Source: Klebsiella pneumoniae
GTDB taxonomy: Bacteria; Myxococcota_A; UBA796; SXON01
Direction of reading: 5' to 3'
Length of the DNA stretch: 41,284 nt
Assembly (NCBI GenBank): GCA_945862325.1
Contig: CAMAXZ010000039.1
Location: 1 to 41,284 of the forward strand
Position 1 is the stretch's first letter. Each line of letters opens with the position of its first letter. Positions 1 to 8,092 of this stretch are shown here, in pieces. Made by a program: the position numbers and the translations under genes. The notes below the pieces were generated by a model. That model was not told where the DNA came from. It ran no database searches and worked only from the letters and a program-made list of their open reading frames with translations.

Positions 1-108
1 TTAGCTCTCCCTGAAGGGCCCAGAAAGACCATCTGGTTGATAGGCCGGAGGTGCAGGCGCTGCAAGGCGCGAGCTTACCGGTACTAATTGCCCGTTCGAC
101 CTGATCTT
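1..108 (+). rRNA. 23S ribosomal RNA, 3' end (partial)
   Basis: The stretch carries the conserved 3' end of 23S rRNA, including GATAGGCCGGAGGTGCAGGC near 39-58 and ACCGGTACTAAT near 77-88. The gene begins before the window. The 3' end near 108 is placed by analogy with the E. coli 23S, which ends about 20 bases after GGTACTAAT, so it is accurate to a few bases. The spacer to 5S (109-152) holds no tRNA that I can see. Confidence 0.95.
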
Positions 109-152
109 CCATTTCTTCGACCGCCTACCACCATCCCCCTGTACGCCCCCTT

Positions 153-270
<118 letters not shown>

Positions 271-278
271 ACCATTTA

Positions 279-316
279 CCCCCGGTCGCGCTTTGCGCGG
301 CCGGGGGTTCTTGTTT
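279..316 (+). terminator. Intrinsic terminator of the rRNA operon
   Basis: A strong G+C stem (CCCCCGG arm at 279-285, CCGGGGG arm at 301-307, with further pairing of CGCG around a CTTT loop) is followed by TTCTTGTTT. It sits 8 bases after 5S and fits an rRNA operon terminator. Confidence 0.85.
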
Positions 317-356
317 GCCTCCGGCGCCGCGCTCGACGCCGATTCGAAGTGGCGTT

Positions 357-419
357 GTCGGCGGGCTTGACGCCGGTCCGCCGACGAAGCGGTGTCGTGG
401 CCGCCGACGAATGTCGGCG
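357..419 (+). other. Alternating inverted repeats in the comM leader
   Basis: Four copies of one arm occur here: GTCGGCGG (357-364), CCGCCGAC (378-385), CCGCCGAC (401-408) and GTCGGCG (413-419). Arms 1 and 2 can form one hairpin with a 13-base loop. Arms 3 and 4 form a perfect 7-bp hairpin with a GAAT loop. Arms 1 and 3, or 2 and 4, could pair instead. This resembles a leader with alternative folds, but any regulatory role is inference. There is no U-tract. Confidence 0.4.
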
Positions 420-497
420 CCGGGCGGACGCGCGTCGCGTGGTTTCAATGGTTTACGACGTGCACGGCGCGTGCAGAGGGCCTCCGCGGAGGTCCGA

Positions 498-1994
498 ATG
501 GCGAGCGTGGTACGGGCGGCAGCGCTGGTGGGCGTCGAGGCGGTGCCGGTGCAGGTCGAGGTCGACTTGCTCCGGCGCCTCCCGAGCGTGAGCATCATCG
601 GCCTCGTGTCGGCGAGCGTGCGGGAGAGCGCGGAGCGGGTTCGGTCTGCGCTCCTGGCGTCGGGCCAGGACTTTCCACGGTCGCGGGTCGTGGTGAGCCT
701 CGCGCCAGCCGACCTGCGAAAGGACGGCACGCACTACGATCTCGCCATCGCGGTGGGCATCCTCGCCGCCGCGGAGCGTCTGCCGGAGGCGGCGGTCGCG
801 GACGTGTTGTTCTGGGGCGAGCTGTCGCTTCAGGGCGAGCTGCGTGGCACACGCGGAACGCTCGCCGCTGCCTGCCTGGCAAAGGCGCTCGGCGTCCGAG
901 CCATGGTCGTGCCCGCCTGCGTCGCGGCGGAGGCCGCGCTGGTGGAGGGGCTGAACGTGGTCGCGGCCCAAACCCTCGCGGACACCGTCCGCTACCTCGA
1001 AGGCGGCGTCAGCCCGCGTGCGCTGCCCGAGCCGAGCACGCGGGCCGACCACGGGGTGGACCTGCGCGACGTGCGCGGTCAGGAGTCGGCGCGCGCCGCG
1101 CTCGAGGTCGCCGCGGCAGGCGGGCACAACCTCCTGCTGGAGGGGCCGCCCGGCTGCGGGAAGACGATGCTCGCCGCGCGCCTGCCCACCATCCTGCCGC
1201 CGCTGGGCGCGGACGAGGTGTTGGAGGTGACGCGCATCCACTCCGTGGCGGGGCTGGTGGCGGACGGCCGCGTCGTCTCGCGGCGGCCGTTCCGCGCGCC
1301 TCACCACAGCGTGTCGGCCGCCGGGCTCGTGGGCGGTGCGCAGCTGCGGCCGGGCGAGGTCAGCCTGGCGCACCACGGGGTCCTGTTCCTCGACGAGTTT
1401 CCGGAGTTCCCCCGCACGAGTCGTGAGGTCTTGCGGGGGCCGCTGGAGGACCGGCGGGTGATGATCGCCCGGGCCGGCGGCTCGGTGTGCCTCCCGGCGT
1501 CGTTCACCCTCGTGGCGGCGGCCAACCCGTGCCCGTGTGGGAACTGGGGCGAGCGCCGCAGAGCGTGCCAGTGCACGCCGGCGGCGCGGGAGCACTACCG
1601 GTCACGCCTCTCCGGGCCGATCGTCGACCGCATCGACCTTCGCGTGCGGCTCGGCAGGGTCGAGCCGTCCACGCTCCTGGGGGCCACGCCGGGCGAAGAC
1701 AGCGCCACCGTCGGCGCGCGTGTGCTCGGGGCGCGCGGACGCCAGGCGCGTCGGTACGGGGGGCGATGGGCGTGCAACGCGGAGATACCGGCCGAGCAGA
1801 TCGTCGACGCCGCGCAGGCGTCTTCCGCGGCCTTGCGGGCGCTGCAGGTGGTGCTCGAGCGGTCGGGGGCGAGCGCCCGGGTGGGCCGCCGCCTGTTGAA
1901 GGTGGCGCGCACGCTGGCGGATCTGGAGGGGGTCGACGCCCTCGAGGTGCGGCACGTGTCGCGCGCGGTGTCCCTCCGCGAGGAGGCTGTATGA
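498..1994 (+). CDS. comM: ComM / YifB-family magnesium-chelatase-like AAA+ ATPase
   Basis: 498 aa. ComM is a hexameric AAA+ helicase that promotes branch migration when transforming DNA is integrated (family knowledge). The N-terminal ~170 residues form the Lon-S5-like domain of the family. Walker A is GPPGCGKT (216-223) and Walker B is VLFLDE (295-300). A Cys cluster NPCPCGNW...CQC lies at about 343-359, and the C-terminal Mg-chelatase lid domain ends the protein. The reading frame is open upstream to about 315, but GCGGAGG sits 5 bases before the ATG at 498 and homology begins at [12 protein letters not shown], so 498 is chosen. The gene overlaps the next by 4 bases (ATGA) and is the first gene of an operon with recA. 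Confidence 0.93.
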   Translation: MASVVRAAALVGVEAVPVQVEVDLLRRLPSVSIIGLVSASVRESAERVRSALLASGQDFPRSRVVVSLAPADLRKDGTHYDLAIAVGILAAAERLPEAAVADVLFWGELSLQGELRGTRGTLAAACLAKALGVRAMVVPACVAAEAALVEGLNVVAAQTLADTVRYLEGGVSPRALPEPSTRADHGVDLRDVRGQESARAALEVAAAGGHNLLLEGPPGCGKTMLAARLPTILPPLGADEVLEVTRIHSVAGLVADGRVVSRRPFRAPHHSVSAAGLVGGAQLRPGEVSLAHHGVLFLDEFPEFPRTSREVLRGPLEDRRVMIARAGGSVCLPASFTLVAAANPCPCGNWGERRRACQCTPAAREHYRSRLSGPIVDRIDLRVRLGRVEPSTLLGATPGEDSATVGARVLGARGRQARRYGGRWACNAEIPAEQIVDAAQASSAALRALQVVLERSGASARVGRRLLKVARTLADLEGVDALEVRHVSRAVSLREEAV

Positions 1995-2239
1995 ACGCCG
2001 AGATCGCCATCGTGGACCGCATCGAGGGCCACTACGCCGTCGTCGAGGTCGGCGACGGGTTCGTCGACCTCCCGCTCGAGCTCTTCCACTGGACGCCGCG
2101 CGAGGGCGACCGCCTTCGCGTCGTTCGCCTTCGCTTTCCCCCTTCCTCGGCCGCGCGCGTTTCGGCGCGTGGTGCTCCGTCCGTCGCGGTCGTGGAGTCA
2201 ACCGGGGCTCCGGCCCCATCGGAACAGGCAGCACCATGA
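1991..2239 (+). CDS. DUF3006-like small protein between comM and recA
   Basis: 82 aa. The N-terminal half ([19 protein letters not shown], then VDLPLELF and [11 protein letters not shown]) matches the DUF3006 pattern: an Asp-Arg-x-Glu-Gly start, an AVVE strand and an EGDxL strand. The fold is probably a small beta barrel and the function is unknown. The last ~30 residues are Ala/Ser/Pro rich and look disordered. The ATG overlaps the comM stop (ATGA), the stop overlaps the recA start (ATGA again), and AGGAGG precedes the start, so all three genes should be translated together. From memory, DUF3006 genes often sit beside ComEC-type competence genes; I cannot check this here. Confidence 0.75.
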   Translation: MNAEIAIVDRIEGHYAVVEVGDGFVDLPLELFHWTPREGDRLRVVRLRFPPSSAARVSARGAPSVAVVESTGAPAPSEQAAP

Positions 2240-3255
2240 CCACGACACAGGACTCCCAGGCCCGCGCGCACGCGCTGTCGGTCGCCCTCGCGGCGATCGA
2301 GAAGACCCACGGCAAGGGCACGATCATGCGGCTCGACGCCGTCCCCGAGCCGATCGACGCGACGCCGACGGGCTCGCTCGGTCTGGATCTCGCGCTCGGC
2401 TGCGGCGGGTATCCGCGCGGACGCATCGTCGAGATCTACGGCCCGGAGGCGAGCGGCAAGACGACCCTGACGCTGCACGCCATCGCGGAGACACAGGCAC
2501 GGGGTGGCGTCTGCGCGTTCGTCGACGCCGAGCACGCGTTCGACCCGACCTACGCCCGCGCGCTCGGCGTGCACCTCGACCGTCTGCTGGTCTCCCAGCC
2601 GGACGACGGCGAACAGGCGCTCGACGTGGTCGAGGCCCTCGTACGGAGCAACGCGATCGATCTCGTCGTGGTCGACTCGGTGGCGGCGCTCGTTCCGCGC
2701 GACGAGATCGAGGGGACGATGACCGACACCCAGGTGGGGCTTCACGCGCGGATGATGAGCAAGGCGATGCGCAAGCTCAGCCCCGTCGTCAGCAAGAGCG
2801 CGAGCACCCTCCTCGTCGTCAACCAGCTCCGCCAGAAGATCGGCGTGACCTTCGGACCGTCCGAGGTGACCACCGGCGGCAACGCGCTGAAGTACTACGC
2901 GTCGGTGCGCCTCGACGTGCGGCGCATCGGTGCGCTGAAGCGGGGCGAGGACGTCTACGGCAACCGGACGCGGGTGAAGGTCGTCAAGAACAAGCTCGCG
3001 CCTCCGTTCCGGCAGGTCGAGTTCGACATCGTGTTCGGCCGGGGCATCAGCCGCACGGCCGAGGTGCTCGACCTCGCCGAGTCGCAGGGCGTGGTGTCGA
3101 AGTCCGGGTCCTGGTTCAGCTTCGGCGACCACCGCCTGGGCAACGGTCGCGACAGCGCGATGAACGCGATCGACGGGGACGCCGCGCTCTCCGCGCAGCT
3201 CATGCGGGCCATCCGCGCCGATCGCCTGCCGATGGTCGCGGCGGGCGAGGCCTAG
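2236..3255 (+). CDS. recA: RecA recombinase
   Basis: 339 aa, close to the usual 340-350. RecA forms the ATP-dependent filament for homologous strand exchange and activates LexA-type repressors. Walker A is GPEASGKT (69-76), followed by the core blocks [25 protein letters not shown], the L2-region NQLRQKIGV and the signature [14 protein letters not shown]. The C-terminal tail is short and lacks the strongly acidic end seen in E. coli. The start overlaps the preceding stop by 4 bases, so recA depends on upstream transcription from the comM promoter or one internal to the operon. I saw no obvious LexA box. Confidence 0.96.
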   Translation: MTTTQDSQARAHALSVALAAIEKTHGKGTIMRLDAVPEPIDATPTGSLGLDLALGCGGYPRGRIVEIYGPEASGKTTLTLHAIAETQARGGVCAFVDAEHAFDPTYARALGVHLDRLLVSQPDDGEQALDVVEALVRSNAIDLVVVDSVAALVPRDEIEGTMTDTQVGLHARMMSKAMRKLSPVVSKSASTLLVVNQLRQKIGVTFGPSEVTTGGNALKYYASVRLDVRRIGALKRGEDVYGNRTRVKVVKNKLAPPFRQVEFDIVFGRGISRTAEVLDLAESQGVVSKSGSWFSFGDHRLGNGRDSAMNAIDGDAALSAQLMRAIRADRLPMVAAGEA

Positions 3256-3270
3256 CAAGAGAGGACAGGG

Positions 3271-3303
3271 GGCGCCGGCGGGTCCTGCCCGTCGGCGCGC
3301 CGC
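3271..3303. terminator. Hairpin between convergent recA and dihydroorotase genes
   Basis: GGCGCCGGCGGG pairs imperfectly with CCCGTCGGCGCGCC around a TCCTG loop (2-base bulge and one mismatch). The hairpin lies in the 51-base gap between two convergent stops and could serve both strands. There is no clear U-tract. Confidence 0.5.
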
Positions 3304-3306
3304 CGG

Positions 3307-4614
3307 CTACGCCTCTGGCCGCACGAGGGTGCCGCGCCCCGCGTCGTCCACGACTCGGCCGCGCTGCGCGACGAGGCGCCCCGCGACGTACACATGCTCC
3401 GGCTTCGGCACGAGCCGTTGGCCGACGAAGGGGCTCCACCCCACCCGCGTGAGGACGTCGGCGGCGGTGAACTTCACGAGGTCTTCCTCGCCGAAGAGGA
3501 CGAAGTCCGCGTCGTACCCTTCGCGGACGGCGCCCTTCTTGCGGAAGCCGAAGATGCGGGCGGGGCTCTCGCAGGCCATCTGGATCAGCCGCTCGATCGA
3601 CATGCGGCCTTGTCGCACGGACGTCATCATGAGGGAGAAGGTGCTCTCGACGCCGGGGATTCCGGAGGGAGCCTGCCAATAGGGCAGCGACTTCTCTTCG
3701 CGGGTGTGCGGCGCGTGGTCGCTTCCGATCGTGTCGAGGCGTGCGCGCTTCACGGCGGTCCACAGGGCGCGCCGGTCCAGCTCGGAGCGAATCGGGGGGT
3801 TCACCTTGGTGAAGTTGCCCTGCGTCGACTCGGTGGAGAGCCAGAGGTGGTGGGGACAGACCTCGGACGTGATCGGGAGGTCGCCGCGAATGGACTCGAG
3901 GATCTCGAGCTCGGCGGAGGTGGAGACGTGGCAGATGTGGACCGGGCGACGATGGGTCCGGACAAGCTCGATGAGCTGTTGGACCGCGGCGACGGCGGCG
4001 GCCGGCGGCCGGACCTCGTTGTGGTCGGGCGTGGGGACGTCGCGGAGGCGCTGGCGGATCGGCTCGAGCACGGCTTCGTCCTCGGCGTGCACGCCGACGA
4101 GGCCGCGCGTGCGTCGAAAAACGAGGTCCAACGTTGCGAGGTCGACGAGGAGCGGGCCCGTGGACGAGCCCATGAACACCTTGACGCCGCACGCGCCGCT
4201 GCCCGAGAGGTCCTCGATCGCGTCGAGGTTGGTGGCGGAGGCGCCGACCCACACGCCGAAGTTCGCGCGGGAGTGCGCGGCTGCGACGGCGACCTTGGAC
4301 TCCCAATCGGCGCGGGTGAGCGTCGGCGGAGAGGTGTTCGGCATGTCACAGACGGTCGTGATGCCGCCGGACACCGCGGCGATGCTGCCGGACGCCCAGT
4401 CTTCCTTGTGGGGGTGGCCGGGATCACGGAAGTGGACGTGGGTGTCGATCAGCCCGGGGATCAGAAACTTGCCGATTCCTTGGGCCTTGCGGCGGGCGCC
4501 GCCCGCGGGCCGCGCGCCGACGTAGACGATGACGCCGCCCTCGACGCATACGTCCGCCACCGCCCGGCCGGAGGAGCTGACCACCGTGGCGTCCTCGACG
4601 ATCAGGTCATACAC
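3307..4614 (-). CDS. pyrC: Dihydroorotase (type I, PyrC-like)
   Basis: 435 aa. It cyclises N-carbamoyl-L-aspartate to dihydroorotate in pyrimidine synthesis. It has the amidohydrolase-fold metal motif DTHVHFRDPG (His59, His61), a likely bridging-lysine segment GVKVFMGSSTG (Lys145), HAEDE (His176), HICHVSTS (His229), SEVCPHHL and the catalytic-Asp motif IGSDHAPHTREEK (Asp299). GTG is used as start (base 4614); an AGGAG lies about 14 bases upstream, which is long, so the start is moderately certain. The gene stands alone, convergent with recA and divergent from the next gene. Allantoinase or hydantoinase is a less likely alternative. Confidence 0.9.
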   Translation of the reverse strand: MYDLIVEDATVVSSSGRAVADVCVEGGVIVYVGARPAGGARRKAQGIGKFLIPGLIDTHVHFRDPGHPHKEDWASGSIAAVSGGITTVCDMPNTSPPTLTRADWESKVAVAAAHSRANFGVWVGASATNLDAIEDLSGSGACGVKVFMGSSTGPLLVDLATLDLVFRRTRGLVGVHAEDEAVLEPIRQRLRDVPTPDHNEVRPPAAAVAAVQQLIELVRTHRRPVHICHVSTSAELEILESIRGDLPITSEVCPHHLWLSTESTQGNFTKVNPPIRSELDRRALWTAVKRARLDTIGSDHAPHTREEKSLPYWQAPSGIPGVESTFSLMMTSVRQGRMSIERLIQMACESPARIFGFRKKGAVREGYDADFVLFGEEDLVKFTAADVLTRVGWSPFVGQRLVPKPEHVYVAGRLVAQRGRVVDDAGRGTLVRPEA

Positions 4615-4751
4615 GACAGTGCTCGCATCTCCTGTCCGGCTAATCCGTCGAGAGGAGGGCTTCCACCTTCACCTCCGCGTGCCCCCTGCCCGCTCCCACT
4701 TCGGCCCCGTGCACCTTCCTGCTCCTCGCGGGTCCCCCGTTCCACGCGGCC

Positions 4752-5453
4752 TTGCTCCGTAAGGTCGCCGACCGACTCGGTCCGGGCGCGCGGGTCGCCG
4801 ACGTCGTCACGGATGGCGGCGGCGCAGGGTGGCGGGCCTGCGCCGAGCCCGTCGGCGCGGTGACCAACGAGGACACCGTCGTGGTGGGGCACGGTCTCGC
4901 GGTGCCGGCCGCGGTGGCGGTGGCAGAGCGTTGGCCGGTCCGGGGGCTCGTCCTGAGCGACGGGCCGGTGACGCGCCTCGACCCGGTCACCGCGCACCTC
5001 GTCGCCCTCTCGGCGCGCGCGCCCGCGCTGTTGCACGCCGCGCTCCTCCAGCCGGCGGTGTGGACGGCCTGGTTGCGGTCGAGCGCCGGCCTCCGCCGCG
5101 CGGTCGTGAACCCATACGTCATGGACCGCGACACCGTTGCCGCGCTGTGCGGGTCGATCGTCGCCACGGCCGCGCTCCGCACGTCGTTCACCACCTACCT
5201 TCAGAGCCTCGCAACCCTGCCGGACGTGACACGCCTGCGGTGTCCGGTCGCGGCGGTCTGGGGCGATGACGACTGGCTCTATCCAGCGTCTGAGGCGAGC
5301 TTTCTTGTGTCCGCGCACGCGGGTGCGCCGAACGTCGCCATCCCCGGGGGGCGGTTCGGTCACCCGGAGGAGCGCCCGTGGGCGCTGGCCGACGCCGTGC
5401 GCGAGCTCTCGTCCCAGCTCGGCACGGCGCCGAGCGCGGCAGCGGCGCCGTGA
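4752..5453 (+). CDS. Alpha/beta-hydrolase-fold protein lacking the nucleophile
   Basis: 233 aa from a TTG. The layout is that of an alpha/beta hydrolase: an oxyanion-type region, a nucleophile-elbow position VVVGHGLAVPAA (46-50), an acid segment WGDDDWLYP and a final-His segment GGRFGHPEERP. The usual G-x-S-x-G serine is Gly48, so normal hydrolase chemistry looks impossible. The open frame extends back to 4641 and encodes a plausible first strand (TFLLLAGPPFHAALL) with no ATG, GTG or TTG before 4752. An AGGAGG at 4653-4658 suggests translation may begin earlier, perhaps at CTG 4686. The gene is divergent from dihydroorotase, and its substrate is unknown. Confidence 0.65.
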   Translation: MLRKVADRLGPGARVADVVTDGGGAGWRACAEPVGAVTNEDTVVVGHGLAVPAAVAVAERWPVRGLVLSDGPVTRLDPVTAHLVALSARAPALLHAALLQPAVWTAWLRSSAGLRRAVVNPYVMDRDTVAALCGSIVATAALRTSFTTYLQSLATLPDVTRLRCPVAAVWGDDDWLYPASEASFLVSAHAGAPNVAIPGGRFGHPEERPWALADAVRELSSQLGTAPSAAAAP

Positions 5454-5617
5454 TTCGTGCCCCGCGGCGTCGGTCGCGGGGTGTGCGGCGTGGCGAGTTC
5501 GCCGTGATTCCGTATGGTTGTGACATGTGCGCGGGTCGCGGCACGCATCCTGCATTGAGGGTTGACGGAGACGCGACGTCCGGAGCTGGCGAGTTCCCCC
5601 GCCTGCCCACCGCGCCG

Positions 5618-5648
5618 GCGCCCGGGCCCTGAACAGGGGCTCGGGCGC
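5618..5648 (+). terminator. GC-rich hairpin after the alpha/beta-hydrolase-like gene
   Basis: GCGCCCGGGCCCT (5618-5630) and AGGGGCTCGGGCGC (5635-5648) form a long stem with one bulge and an AAC-type loop. No T-run follows. It lies between the hydrolase-like gene and the flavoprotein gene and argues that the flavoprotein starts downstream of it. The rest of 5454-5711 shows nothing else I can identify. Confidence 0.45.
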
Positions 5649-5711
5649 CCCGCCTTCTCCAGACACGCGACGCCGAGCGGCCGCGCCGACGCTTTGCGGA
5701 TAACGATTCGC

Positions 5712-7544
5712 GTGGACCTTGCTCGGCTCGCGCGGATCGTTCCCACCGACCTGTCGCTCGCCGAGCGCCTCGCCCACGCGCGCGACCTCGCGCCGCGCGA
5801 CACGCTCGCGGTGCTCGCCGGTCGCCCGCCGCCGCTGCCGGCCGCCGTGGCGCGCCCGCGCGACGAGGACGAGGTCGACGCAGTCCTGCAGTGGGCGACG
5901 GCGGAGGGGGTGCCCGTCGTGCCGTGGGGCGCCGGGAGCGGCGTCTGTGGCGCCGCCGCGGCGCGGGCGGACGGGGTGACGATCGATCTGAAGGGGCTGC
6001 GCACGATCGGCCCGCTGGACCCGCTGCGCGCCCGCGTCCGCGTCGGCGCCGGCGTGCTCGGTCAGCACCTCGAGGACTGGCTCGCGGCCCGCGGATGGGC
6101 CACGCGCCACAGCCCGTCGTCGATCGCGTGCAGCACCGTCGGTGGGTGGGCAGTCACCCGGTCCGCGGGGCAGTTCTCGAGCAAGTACGGTACATTTCCG
6201 GACATGGTGACGGGCGCCCGCGCGGTCGCTCCGGCCGCACGGTACGGTGCGGGCTCGTTGCACGACGGCCCGTGCGCCGCGTGGGGCGACGCGGACCGCC
6301 TCGCCTGGCTGCTCGGAACGGAGGGGCACCTCGGCGTCGTCACCGCGCTCGAGGTCGCCGTGGTGCCGCTCCCAACCTCGCGCGTGCTCTCCGGATGGCG
6401 CTTCGAATCCCTCGAAGACGCGTGGGGGGCGATGCGCACGTCGATGCAGGACGGGGCGGCCCCGTTCGCGCTGCGCCTCTACGACCCCGTCGACACGCGC
6501 ATCGCCGGCAAGGGGACCGCGACGCGCGCGCGCGGCGGCTCGGACTGGCTCCGCGGGGCGCTCGCGGCGGTCGACCGTGTGCCCGCGCTGCGTCGCAACG
6601 CTCTGGCCCTGCCGCTCGCGCTCCCCGGCCTGCTCAACCGCATCGCGCGCGGGGTGTCCAGCGGCTGCGTGCTCATCGCCGGGTGGGAGGGCGACGACGC
6701 GGCGTCCGCGGCCGCCGCGGGCGAGGCGCGGCTCCGCGCCGCCGGAGGCGCGGCGCTCGGGCCGGAGGTCGGCGAGCACTGGTACGCTCACCGCCACGAC
6801 GTCAGCTACAAGCTCGCGCCGATCTTCGCGCGCGGCGGGTACGCCGACACGATGGAGGTCGCGGCGTCCTGGTCGGGGCTCGGCGCGCTGTATCGGGAGG
6901 TCTCCGAGGCCTTGGCCCGACACGCCCTGGTGATGGCCCACTTCTCGCACGCCTACCGCGAGGGGTGCAGCATCTACTTCACCTTCGCCGGTCGGGGCAC
7001 GCCGGAGGCGCACGCGCGGGCGTGGGAGGACGCGCTGGAGGCGGCGGCCCGGGCGGGGGGCACCGTCGCGCACCACCACGGGGTCGGAACGCTCAAGCAG
7101 CGCGCGGCCGCCGTCGAGATGGCGGCGTTCGCCACGGACTATCGGCGCCTCTCCGCCGCGCTCGACCCGGCGCGGGTCCTGAACCCCGGGCGGCTCTTTC
7201 CCGATGTCACCGTCGCGGACGCCGTCGAGCCGGCGGGCCCGTCGATCGACGCGGTGTCGCGCACGGCCACGCTCCGTGGGGATCAGCCGGGTCCGGAGCG
7301 CGATGCGTGGCTCGCCGGGCAGGGGTGGGCGCTCGTGTACCCCACCTCGGGGCCCGTCACGGACGCGATCCGCGGGCCGCGCGCGCCGAACGCGTCGCGC
7401 ATCCTCGGCGGCACCGTGCGGGTCGCCGGTGGTGTGCGGGCGATGCCGGTCGCGCCGCGCAGCAGTGCCGGCCCGGATCTTCGCTCGGATCTTCCTCGCG
7501 AAGCCTATCTTTGGGTGGTGGTTCCCGTGGAGCGCGTCGGATGA
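5712..7544 (+). CDS. Alkylglycerone-phosphate-synthase-like FAD oxidoreductase
   Basis: 610 aa from GTG. This is a PCMH-type FAD-binding oxidoreductase. The VAVARPRDEDEVDAV-like start of the FAD domain is followed by the VPVVPWGAGSGVCGA loop, STVGGWAVTRSAGQFSSKYG and the GTEGHLGVVT block. The C-terminal half carries AGPS hallmarks: CSIYFTFAG (Tyr of the active site in AGPS), AHHHGVGTLK (the His triplet) and the terminal ALDPARVLNPGRLFP. In eukaryotes AGPS exchanges the acyl chain of acyl-DHAP for a fatty alcohol to make ether lipids; glycolate/lactate-oxidase-like activity is the alternative. About 113 residues follow GRLFP with no recognised domain. The open frame reaches back to a TTG at 5562, but the hairpin at 5618-5648 and family length favour 5712. 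The 3' end overlaps the Fe-S gene by 4 bases. Confidence 0.82.
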   Translation: MDLARLARIVPTDLSLAERLAHARDLAPRDTLAVLAGRPPPLPAAVARPRDEDEVDAVLQWATAEGVPVVPWGAGSGVCGAAAARADGVTIDLKGLRTIGPLDPLRARVRVGAGVLGQHLEDWLAARGWATRHSPSSIACSTVGGWAVTRSAGQFSSKYGTFPDMVTGARAVAPAARYGAGSLHDGPCAAWGDADRLAWLLGTEGHLGVVTALEVAVVPLPTSRVLSGWRFESLEDAWGAMRTSMQDGAAPFALRLYDPVDTRIAGKGTATRARGGSDWLRGALAAVDRVPALRRNALALPLALPGLLNRIARGVSSGCVLIAGWEGDDAASAAAAGEARLRAAGGAALGPEVGEHWYAHRHDVSYKLAPIFARGGYADTMEVAASWSGLGALYREVSEALARHALVMAHFSHAYREGCSIYFTFAGRGTPEAHARAWEDALEAAARAGGTVAHHHGVGTLKQRAAAVEMAAFATDYRRLSAALDPARVLNPGRLFPDVTVADAVEPAGPSIDAVSRTATLRGDQPGPERDAWLAGQGWALVYPTSGPVTDAIRGPRAPNASRILGGTVRVAGGVRAMPVAPRSSAGPDLRSDLPREAYLWVVVPVERVG

Positions 7545-8092
7545 CCGATCACAGTGTGTGCGCGTGGTGTCCTCGGCTGTGTCGGCATGTGTGCCCTGTC
7601 GCGGTCGGCACCGGGCTCGAGTCCGCGACGCCGACGGCGATGCGGGCGGTGGCGCTTGGTGTCGAGGCCGGGGCGCTTCCGTCCGACCTGGCGCTCCCCG
7701 GCACGGATCTGTGCCTGGGATGCGGGGCGTGCACGGCGTTCTGCGCGTTGCACGTGGATGTTCCCGCGGCGCTCGACGCCTTTCGCGCGGCTCGGGGGGC
7801 GCCGGTGGTCGTCCGCGCGGCGCGCGGGGGCGGTGCCGCCCCGCTCGAGGCCGCCGCCGCCGTGGAGCCGCTCCGGTTCGTGACCTGCTTCGAAGGCCCC
7901 GTCCTCGACAGCGCGGACCAGCTCGCGTGCTGCGGGCGTCGCGACGGGTTCGACGCCGTGCGGCCGGACGCCGCGGGCGCCGTCGCCGAAGAGAACGTGC
8001 GCCGCTTCGGAGGGCGCGCGATCGTGTGCGCGGACGTCGAGTGCGGCGGGTTCCTCCGCGCGCACGGCGCCGTCGTCGGGGCCCCGGCATGA
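7541..8092 (+). CDS. Small 2x[4Fe-4S] CCG-motif electron-transfer protein
   Basis: 183 aa. The first cluster motif is C7-x2-C10-x3-C14-x3-C18-P, with the CPRLCRHVCPV sequence typical of Fe-S partners of flavin oxidases. The second is C58-x2-C61-x2-C64-x3-C68. A single CCG-type segment follows (Cys116, Cys130-Cys131-Gly, Cys163, Cys168), about half the size of the GlcF/HdrB-type proteins with two CCG domains. It probably carries electrons from the flavoprotein upstream. Its ATG overlaps the flavoprotein stop, and its stop overlaps the lipid-kinase start (ATGA at both ends), so the three genes are co-translated. This is a shortened version of the family. Confidence 0.8.
   Translation: MTDHSVCAWCPRLCRHVCPVAVGTGLESATPTAMRAVALGVEAGALPSDLALPGTDLCLGCGACTAFCALHVDVPAALDAFRAARGAPVVVRAARGGGAAPLEAAAAVEPLRFVTCFEGPVLDSADQLACCGRRDGFDAVRPDAAGAVAEENVRRFGGRAIVCADVECGGFLRAHGAVVGAPA

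Noticed and set aside
109..152. Possible tRNA or extra RNA gene between 23S and 5S
   Set aside because: The spacer is only about 44 bases and forms no cloverleaf.
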